A stretch of 64,000 bases of DNA from contig NZ_CP070969.1 of the NCBI RefSeq assembly GCF_017086365.1, positions 2,480,001-2,544,000 on the forward strand, read 5' to 3'. The translations under genes were made by a program, and so were the position numbers. The DNA comes from Paenibacillus tianjinensis (GTDB lineage: Bacteria; Bacillota; Bacilli; Paenibacillales; Paenibacillaceae). The stretch's first letter is position 1. Each line of letters starts with the position of its first letter. The notes under the pieces are model-generated. The model was not told the DNA's origin. It worked only from the letters and a program-made list of their open reading frames with translations, and ran no database searches. Below, piece by piece: positions 58,370 through 64,000 of this stretch.

Positions 58370-59452
58370 TTATCTTTTCCTTACCGTCTCGCCTTCAACC
58401 AGCACAGGCTGATAGTAGGTTTGATCGCGCAGATCCTTTTTTCCCTGCAGCTTCTTTATAACCCAGTCGGCGGCATCCCGCCCCATTTGTTCCTGAGGGT
58501 GGGTCAAGGTCGTCAGTGTGATGTTCGCATTTTTGGCAATATAAGAATTATCCTGGCCAATAATGGACAACTCTCCGGGAACCGAAATATCAAGTTGTCT
58601 GCACACCTGTACGGCCTCCAAGCCAACCTCATCGTTATAACACACAATTGCAGTTATCCCGCCTCTATTTTCAGTGAGAAAGGTTTTTAAGTTGGCGGAC
58701 AGTTCCTGCTTCGTCTCTGTATAGAAGGAAAGCACCTGTTCCGGGTGGAACCGTAGCTTGGCTTCTCCGAGGGCTTTGATGTAGCCTTTCATCCGGTATT
58801 TTCCCTGCAAATCATCCATTTTGGCAATGATGCCAATCTGTGTGTGCCCGTTAGAGATCAATTCCTTAGTAGCCAGGTAGCTGGATTGAACGTCATCGAG
58901 GCAAAAGAAAGGAACCTCCAATTCCTCATAATAAGCATTAATCATGATGAACGGGACATCCTGTTCTTTGAATGTCAGGTAGTAGGCAATGTTGGGATTG
59001 TACAGGTTACTTTTCGTAGGTTCTATGATCAGACCGTCCACCCCAAAGGACAGCATCATCTCCAAAGCTTTCTTTTCCTGGGCGACATCATTATTTGTAC
59101 TGGCCAGCAGCAAGGAATAATCATCTTCGTTCAATCTGGACTCAATCCCGCGGATAATGGAGGGGAAGATGTAATCAGAGATGTAGGTTGTGATGACCCC
59201 GATTGTTTTCTTATTGGAATTCCCGCCGGTTTTGGAGCGGAACTGGTTGCTCACATAAGTGCCTGAGCCTTTCTCGCTTCGCAGGAAACCTTCGTTTGCC
59301 AGCTCCAAAATCGCTTTTCGTACCGTCTGCCGGCTGACTTGGTACATCTCCTGCAGTGCGGATTCCGTCGGGATCTGGTTCCCTACGCTGTATGTTCCTG
59401 ATAGAATATTGCTTTTTATATCCTCAAGTATGACCTGATACTTCGGTTTCAC
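58370..59452 (-). CDS. araR: arabinose operon repressor AraR
   Basis: This 360-residue protein joins a GntR-type winged helix (about 1-72, PTESALQEMYQVSRQTVRKAILELANEGFL) to a LacI/GalR-type sugar-binding domain (about 80-355). This is the AraR architecture. It represses arabinose genes until arabinose binds. GTG at 59452 follows AAGGAG on the complement. It is divergent from the kinase-araD-araA operon, with operator-like boxes in between, one of them just downstream of its own -10, which suggests self-repression. Confidence 0.93.
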   Translation of the reverse strand: MKPKYQVILEDIKSNILSGTYSVGNQIPTESALQEMYQVSRQTVRKAILELANEGFLRSEKGSGTYVSNQFRSKTGGNSNKKTIGVITTYISDYIFPSIIRGIESRLNEDDYSLLLASTNNDVAQEKKALEMMLSFGVDGLIIEPTKSNLYNPNIAYYLTFKEQDVPFIMINAYYEELEVPFFCLDDVQSSYLATKELISNGHTQIGIIAKMDDLQGKYRMKGYIKALGEAKLRFHPEQVLSFYTETKQELSANLKTFLTENRGGITAIVCYNDEVGLEAVQVCRQLDISVPGELSIIGQDNSYIAKNANITLTTLTHPQEQMGRDAADWVIKKLQGKKDLRDQTYYQPVLVEGETVRKR

Positions 59453-59502
59453 ACGACTCCTTCTTTCCTGGTTGTTCTAATACTACTTCGACGTTCCGTA
59501 AT

Positions 59503-59525
59503 AGTTGTATGTACATATTCTAGCA
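59503..59525 (-). promoter_or_regulatory. araR extended -10 promoter with overlapping AraR-like box 1
   Basis: On the minus strand TGcTAGAAT (complement of 59517-59525) is an extended -10. AGTTGTATGTACATAT (59503-59518) resembles the AraR box and overlaps the promoter start region. Confidence 0.55.
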
Positions 59526-59609
59526 CAGTTATGAAAAAATTATAATCCATCGTCTTACTTGTATATGTTTTTGAAGATAATTATTAGAAAATTGTCGCTT
59601 GATCAGGGT

Positions 59610-59625
59610 ATTTGTATGTATAACT
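59610..59625. promoter_or_regulatory. AraR-like box 2
   Basis: ATTTGTATGTATAACT resembles the B. subtilis AraR box pattern ATTTGTNCGTACAWNT in its left half. It lies 12 bases before the -35 of the ara operon. Confidence 0.45.
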
Positions 59626-59636
59626 ATTAAAGTGTG

Positions 59637-59665
59637 TTGACAAATGTACGAACAAAAAATATACT
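59637..59665 (+). promoter_or_regulatory. ara operon promoter with AraR box 3 in the spacer
   Basis: TTGACA (59637-59642) and TATACT (59660-59665) are 17 bases apart. AAATGTACGAACAAAA (59642-59657), read on the other strand as TTTTGTTCGTACATTT, is the best AraR box and fills the spacer, so repressor and polymerase would compete. Confidence 0.75.
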
Positions 59666-59679
59666 TGAGCAGTAAATAA

Positions 59680-59694
59680 GGGAAAGCGCATTCT
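59680..59694 (+). promoter_or_regulatory. possible cre site (CcpA) in the ara leader
   Basis: AGGGAAAGCGCATTCT is close to the catabolite-response consensus TGWAARCGYTWNCW, though several positions differ. It lies just downstream of the expected start site, where a CcpA roadblock would act. Confidence 0.4.
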
Positions 59695-59742
59695 TTCAAT
59701 TATAGCGAATAAAACTGTTGTTCAGAGAGGAGTAACGTGTGC

Positions 59743-61356
59743 ATGGATCAAGACATTAAACAAGCGATACTCAAGGGAGAAACCTCACTGGGTATCGAAT
59801 TTGGATCCACACGTATCAAGGCAGTGCTGATTGATCATCGTTTTGAGACAATCGCATCTGGTAGTTATGAGTGGGAGAACCTCCTGGCAGACGGATATTG
59901 GACGTACAACTTAGAGAGTATTATCTCAGGTCTGCAAGAGGCATACAGTGGAATGAAGCAAGAGGTTGAACGGAAATATGGAATCACGATCCGGACAGTG
60001 GGTTCGATTGGATTCTCTGCAATGATGCACGGCTATATGGCTTTTGACAGCAAGGGTGAGCTGCTTGTTCCGTTCCGGACCTGGCGTAATGCGACTACGG
60101 GTGCTGCAGCAAAAGAGTTAACTGAACTATTTAAATTTAACATTCCTGAGCGGTGGAGTATTGCCCACCTGTATCAAGCGATATTGAACGAAGAAGAGCA
60201 TGTATCTCGTATTGACTTCATTACAACGCTGGCCGGCTATATTCACTGGCTGCTGACCGGCAATAAGGCCATTGGTATCGGTGATGCTTCCGGTATGCTG
60301 CCGATTGATGAAGCGACACATGATTTTAATGAAACGATGGTTAACCAGTTTGATGAACTCGTTGCAGCCAAAGGCTACCCCTGGAAGCTGAAGGATATTC
60401 TCCCTGAGGTTAATCTTTCAGGTCAACAGGCAGGTGTACTCACCGCAGCAGGTGCCAAGATCCTAGATAAATCCGAAAACCTGCAGCCGGGTATTCCGCT
60501 TTGTCCTCCAGAAGGTGATGCGGGAACAGGGATGGTGGCCACGAACAGTGTGAGAAAACGGACGGGTAATGTCTCTGTAGGAACTTCAGTTTTTGCCATG
60601 CTCGTACTGGAACAGGAGCTTTCCGCGGTATATCCGGAGATCGATATGGTAACTACGCCGAATGGTAATCCGGTCGGAATGGTTCATGCCAACAACTGCT
60701 CTAGTGATATCAACGCCTGGCTGGGCTTGTTCCGTGAATTCTATGAAGCCATGGGACAGAAGGCGGATGTCAATCATTTGTACGGTGTGATGTTCAATAA
60801 GGCTTTAGAGGCAGATCCGGACGGCGGCGGCTTGCTGAGCTATGGTTATTTCTCTGGAGAGAATATCACAGGTATCGAAAAGGGCCGGCCGCTGTTTGTC
60901 CGTTCCCCTGAGAGCCGTTTCAATCTGGCTAACTTCATGCGCACTCATCTGTTTACAGCTTTTGGCGCTTTAAAAATCGGAATGGACATTCTGACCAAAC
61001 GCGAAAATGTAGCCATTGACAGCATTCTGGCACACGGCGGTTTATTTAAAACTCCGATAGTCGGGCAAAAAATTGTTGCAGCTGCGCTGAATGTACCTGT
61101 ATCCGTAATGTCGACAGCCGGTGAAGGCGGAGCATGGGGGATGGCCATTCTGGCTTCTTACATGAGTAACAAGGAACAGCAGGAAAGCCTGGAAGACTTC
61201 CTCGACCAAAAAGTATTTAAAGATGCTGAGGGCCAGGAAATTTACCCTGACGGTTCAGATGTTAAGGGCTTTGAGACATTTATGGAACGCTACACTCAGG
61301 GTCTGGCCATTGAGCAGGCTGCTGTAGATAATCTAGTGGAGAATTGGAGGGGTTAG
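59743..61356 (+). CDS. FGGY-family sugar kinase, probable L-ribulokinase (not canonical AraB)
   Basis: This 537-residue kinase has the FGGY-type N-terminal phosphate loop [16 protein letters not shown] and the C-terminal adenosine-binding [15 protein letters not shown]. In the ara operon its job should be phosphorylation of L-ribulose. It does not show the AraB features I know from B. subtilis (GVDFGTLSGRAVLV start, ALQHPADYL). A non-orthologous ribulokinase, AraK, is known from Clostridium acetobutylicum, and this protein may belong to that type. ATG 59743 is 10 bases from GAGGAG; GTG 59737 is an alternative. araD begins after one base. Confidence 0.8.
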   Translation: MDQDIKQAILKGETSLGIEFGSTRIKAVLIDHRFETIASGSYEWENLLADGYWTYNLESIISGLQEAYSGMKQEVERKYGITIRTVGSIGFSAMMHGYMAFDSKGELLVPFRTWRNATTGAAAKELTELFKFNIPERWSIAHLYQAILNEEEHVSRIDFITTLAGYIHWLLTGNKAIGIGDASGMLPIDEATHDFNETMVNQFDELVAAKGYPWKLKDILPEVNLSGQQAGVLTAAGAKILDKSENLQPGIPLCPPEGDAGTGMVATNSVRKRTGNVSVGTSVFAMLVLEQELSAVYPEIDMVTTPNGNPVGMVHANNCSSDINAWLGLFREFYEAMGQKADVNHLYGVMFNKALEADPDGGGLLSYGYFSGENITGIEKGRPLFVRSPESRFNLANFMRTHLFTAFGALKIGMDILTKRENVAIDSILAHGGLFKTPIVGQKIVAAALNVPVSVMSTAGEGGAWGMAILASYMSNKEQQESLEDFLDQKVFKDAEGQEIYPDGSDVKGFETFMERYTQGLAIEQAAVDNLVENWRG

Positions 61357-61357
61357 T

Positions 61358-62053
61358 GTGTTAGAGCAACTGAAGGAAGAAGTATTTCAGGCGAATCTGG
61401 ATTTGCCTAAACATGGACTCGTAAAATACACCTGGGGGAACGTGAGCGCCGTTGACCGTGAAAGCCGTTTATTTGTTATCAAACCCAGCGGCGTAAATTA
61501 CGATGTAATGAAGCCTAGTGACATGGTGGTTGTTGATTTTGACGGCAATGTCGTTGAAGGGGAGATGAGACCTTCATCAGATACACCGACACATGCCGTA
61601 TTGTATAAGCATTACGAGGAGATCGGCGGTATTGTGCATACTCATTCGACCTGGGCGACTATTTGGGCTCAAGCAGGCCTGGATGTACCTGTTATGGGGA
61701 CTACTCATGCAGATACCTTCTATGGTTCTGTGCCTTGTGCCCGGTTCTTAACCCAAGAGGAGATTGACCGTGGTTATGAAGCGGAAACAGGCCGTGTCAT
61801 CATTGAGACGTTTGAGCAGCGCGGGCTGGATATTTTAGCAGTACCCGGTGTTCTGCTTAAAGGCCATGCTCCTTTCACCTGGGGCAAGGATGCAAAATCC
61901 GCAGTCATGAACAGTGTTGTGCTCGAAGAGGTTTCGAAAATGAATCTGTTCGCAAGACAATTGAACAGCTTCGCTGAGGAATTGCCGCAGCGTATTCTGG
62001 ATAAGCACTATTTGCGCAAACACGGGAAAGACGCCTACTACGGGCAGAAGTAA
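61358..62053 (+). CDS. araD: L-ribulose-5-phosphate 4-epimerase
   Basis: This 231-residue class II aldolase-like enzyme converts L-ribulose 5-phosphate to D-xylulose 5-phosphate. Marks are HGLVKYTWGNVSAVD, the phosphate-binding KPSGVNYD and SSDTPTH, and the zinc-binding HTHSTWA. GTG 61358 has TTGGAGGGG at 61344-61352 and follows the kinase stop by one base, so the two genes are tightly coupled. The 286-base gap to araA is filled by copy B of the structured repeat. Confidence 0.96.
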   Translation: MLEQLKEEVFQANLDLPKHGLVKYTWGNVSAVDRESRLFVIKPSGVNYDVMKPSDMVVVDFDGNVVEGEMRPSSDTPTHAVLYKHYEEIGGIVHTHSTWATIWAQAGLDVPVMGTTHADTFYGSVPCARFLTQEEIDRGYEAETGRVIIETFEQRGLDILAVPGVLLKGHAPFTWGKDAKSAVMNSVVLEEVSKMNLFARQLNSFAEELPQRILDKHYLRKHGKDAYYGQK

Positions 62054-62095
62054 TACAAACATCTAGATTGAACTTGGAAAAATACAACTAGAGAT

Positions 62096-62277
62096 AAGTG
62101 GCGGAGGGGAATTTTGGAACTGGAGGAGCGATAGCGTCCGCCTGAAAGCTTTCCGAAGGAAAGCTAGCATCGTAAGCATAAGCAGTCTGCGGATTTCAAC
62201 CGTGAAAACGGTATAAATCAAGAAATCTGCAGGCGGGCAGCGGCCGGAAGTCCAAACATTCTCCGTGGTCACGGCCA
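62096..62277 (+). repeat. structured intergenic repeat, copy B
   Basis: This is homologous to 13998-14140. Outer arms are 62102-62118 and 62251-62265. The inner stem CTGCGGATTTC (62187-62197) pairs with GAAATCTGCAG (62222-62232) and encloses ACCGT-GAAA-ACGGT. Compared with copy A it has about 38 extra bases with a perfect hairpin AGCTTTCC-GAA-GGAAAGCT. It separates araD from araA within the operon. Confidence 0.8.
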
Positions 62278-62339
62278 ATCTCATAATAGAATAATCACAA
62301 GTTCAATCTATAAAACAACTCATGAAAAGAGGATGAATA

Positions 62340-63764
62340 ATGTCAACTGCAGGAACAAAAGTATTCTGGTTTGTCGTAGGTTCACAACATCTGTACGGGG
62401 AAGAAGCACTCGCAGAAGTTAAAGCTAATGCACAAGTAATGACGGATGCCCTGAATGAAAGCGGCGTTCTGCCATACCCGCTGGTATTGCAGGATCTGGC
62501 AGTTAGTGCAGACAAAATTACTACCCTCATGAAGGAAGTTAACTATCGTGACGAGGTTGCCGGGGTTATTACCTGGATGCATACTTTCTCCCCTGCAAAA
62601 ATGTGGATCCGCGGGACTAAATTACTGCAGAAGCCGCTGCTTCATCTGGCCACGCAATACAATGAAAGTATTCCTTGGGCTACCATCGATATGGACTTCA
62701 TGAACCTCAATCAGGCTGCTCATGGTGACCGTGAATATGGATTTATCAATGCCCGTCTGAAAAAACAGAATAAAGTGGTAGTAGGGTACTGGGGACGCGC
62801 AGAAGTTCAGAAGCAAATCGCAGAATGGATGGATGTAGCGGTTGCTTACAACGAAAGCTTCACGATCAAAGTTGCACGTTTTGGCGATAACATGCGCAAC
62901 GTTGGCGTAACGGAAGGCGATAAGGTAGAAGCGCAGATTCAATTTGGCTGGACCGTTGACTACTTCGGCATCGGCGATCTTGTTCAGTACGTAAATGCTG
63001 TAAAGGAAGAAGAAATTGATGCTCTGTTTGCTGAGTATGCTGAACTTTATGATTTCGAATATGGATCATACAGCAAGGAAGCCTGGGAAGCCAGCGTAAA
63101 AGTTCAGGCGAGTTATGAAATTGCCCTCAAACGCTTCCTGGATAACGGCGGCTATACAGCCTTCACAACGAACTTTGAAGATCTCTACGGAATGAAACAG
63201 CTTCCAGGTCTGGCCGTTCAGCGTCTGATGGCACAAGGATACGGTTTCGCCGGAGAAGGAGACTGGAAGACTGCAGCACTCGATCGTCTGTTGAAAGTAA
63301 TGAGCCATAACCAGAACACCGGTTTCATGGAAGATTATACTTATGAATTGGCCGCAGGCCAAGAATCGATTCTGCAATCCCACATGCTTGAGGTTGACCC
63401 GACACTGGCCAGCAATAAACCTAAGGTTCTCGTATCCCCGCTCGGTATCGGCGACCGTGAAGATCCGGCCCGTCTGGTGTTTGACGGTAAGGCAGGAGAT
63501 GGCGTGGTTGTTTCCATGGCTGACTTCGGCACGCATTACAAACTGCTGATCAATGAGGTTACTGCCTTTGAACCGACAGTTCCTGCTCCAAATCTTCCTG
63601 TAGCCCGTGTACTGTGGAACGTAAAGCCAAACTTCCAGGACGGGGTTAAAGCATGGATTGAAAACGGCGGCGGTCACCACACTGTGGTTTCCTTGAATCT
63701 GACGACAGATCAAATCGTTACTTATGCTAAGCTGGTTAACCTGGAATACGTAGTTATTAAATAA
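62340..63764 (+). CDS. araA: L-arabinose isomerase
   Basis: This 474-residue enzyme converts L-arabinose to L-ribulose. [15 protein letters not shown] at the N-terminus, [15 protein letters not shown], and [23 protein letters not shown] with metal-binding glutamates nearby are typical. ATG 62340 has GAGGATG about seven bases upstream. It stands after the structured repeat, so its message level may differ from kinase-araD. A clear terminator follows, making it the last gene of this ara unit. Confidence 0.97.
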   Translation: MSTAGTKVFWFVVGSQHLYGEEALAEVKANAQVMTDALNESGVLPYPLVLQDLAVSADKITTLMKEVNYRDEVAGVITWMHTFSPAKMWIRGTKLLQKPLLHLATQYNESIPWATIDMDFMNLNQAAHGDREYGFINARLKKQNKVVVGYWGRAEVQKQIAEWMDVAVAYNESFTIKVARFGDNMRNVGVTEGDKVEAQIQFGWTVDYFGIGDLVQYVNAVKEEEIDALFAEYAELYDFEYGSYSKEAWEASVKVQASYEIALKRFLDNGGYTAFTTNFEDLYGMKQLPGLAVQRLMAQGYGFAGEGDWKTAALDRLLKVMSHNQNTGFMEDYTYELAAGQESILQSHMLEVDPTLASNKPKVLVSPLGIGDREDPARLVFDGKAGDGVVVSMADFGTHYKLLINEVTAFEPTVPAPNLPVARVLWNVKPNFQDGVKAWIENGGGHHTVVSLNLTTDQIVTYAKLVNLEYVVIK

Positions 63765-63785
63765 TTCAGAAGATTATCCGCTTCC

Positions 63786-63825
63786 AAAAAGCATTGGGTT
63801 CCTTCACAGGACTCAATGCTTTTTT
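63786..63825 (+). terminator. terminator after araA
   Basis: AAAAAGCATTG (63786-63796) pairs perfectly with CAATGCTTTTT (63814-63824), with T continuing. Confidence 0.92.
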
Positions 63826-63843
63826 GTGATGATATGGATGAAG

Positions 63844-63946
63844 ATACACAAATCCGGTTTGTCAAAAGACTGACCATCCGGTTCACTTTCGTGTATGTGA
63901 GGTAAAGGTTAAGGAAAGAACTTCATAGGTCAGCAAAATTTTGCTG
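63844..63946 (+). promoter_or_regulatory. repeat-rich region upstream of the last gene
   Basis: Two direct copies of ATCCGGTT (63852-63859 and 63876-63883) are 24 bases apart. ATACAC (63844-63849) is mirrored by GTGTAT (63891-63896), and CAGCAAAATTTTGCTG (63931-63946) is a perfect 16-base palindrome. They are candidate binding sites or an RNA stem ahead of the next gene. Confidence 0.4.
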
Positions 63947-63976
63947 GTTCTACTACTGTGAGGAGGAAGCAGAGAT

Positions 63977-64000
63977 ATGACAGTTCAAAAGCTTGCAGGC
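63977..64000 (+). CDS. start of an unidentified gene (cut by window edge)
   Basis: ATG 63977 follows AGGAGGAAG (63961-63969) with good spacing and opens TVQKLAG up to the window end. Only eight codons are visible, so no function can be given. Its place after araA makes an arabinose-related gene possible, but it has its own upstream region. Confidence 0.5.

Noticed and set aside
1..64000. CRISPR arrays, insertion sequences, prophage, tRNA or rRNA genes
   Set aside because: No regularly spaced repeats, transposase or integrase genes, or cloverleaf/rRNA sequences were seen; the only dispersed repeat is the structured element.

Overview
The window reads as a chromosomal segment of a spore-forming Firmicute of the Paenibacillus type. 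The evidence is a 26-codon spoVM gene, a spoVIF-like gene and a GerA/GerC/GerB germination operon; Gram-positive AGGAGG ribosome sites with frequent TTG/GTG starts; RemA, YlbF/YlbG, PrkC with PASTA repeats and FakA/DegV; and gene order that follows the Bacillus subtilis rqcH(yloA)-yloB-yloC-remA-gmk-rpoZ-coaBC-priA-def-fmt-rsmB-rlmN-prpC-prkC-rsgA-rpe-spoVM-rpmB-yloV-recG block. I see no rRNA, tRNA, CRISPR array, prophage or insertion sequence.

Layout. 1-5.5 kb: the end of an M20 amidohydrolase, a CBS-pair protein, an XPB-type helicase overlapping a Helicase_C_3-type partner, then ylbF-ylbG. 5.7-11.3 kb: a catabolic ethanolamine operon without microcompartment genes (eutA, eutB, eutC, an unlisted 39-residue membrane protein, an APC permease) behind a strong promoter and a terminator-containing leader. 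11.4-13.9 kb: overlapping EAL and CBS-GGDEF genes (cyclic di-GMP turnover) and an unknown basic protein. 14-16.6 kb: LysR, GNAT and PHP genes. 16.8-50 kb: the conserved core block, beginning with divergent rqcH and a Ca2+ P-type ATPase. In this strain the core block is interrupted by dapF, the ger operon and a homocysteine methyltransferase/MTHFR fusion. It continues from yicC through recG and spoVIF and covers nucleotide and CoA synthesis, replication restart, N-formyl-Met handling, rRNA modification, Ser/Thr phospho-signalling, ribosome assembly, fatty-acid kinase and recombination. 50.2-58.3 kb: a second P-type ATPase, an NlpC/P60 hydrolase, a TrpXYZ-like ABC transporter and a tandem-GNAT gene behind a short upstream ORF. 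58.4-64 kb: an L-arabinose locus with divergent AraR, three AraR-like boxes, a possible cre site, a FGGY kinase that is not a canonical AraB, araD, araA, and the first codons of another gene.

The most unusual signals are non-coding. A structured repeat occurs twice (about 13998-14140 and 62096-62277); several of its stem pairs change in a compensatory way between the copies. The coaBC leader holds a short promoter-hairpin-terminator unit and then a long rod-like RNA fold ending in U6. The eut leader carries two adjacent six-base-loop hairpins that compete with a terminator. Small proteins of 39, 26 and 18 codons are also present. Start codons were chosen by Shine-Dalgarno spacing and family N-termini, and often differ from the longest open frame. 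All functional statements rest on recognition of motifs and synteny by eye; no search was run.
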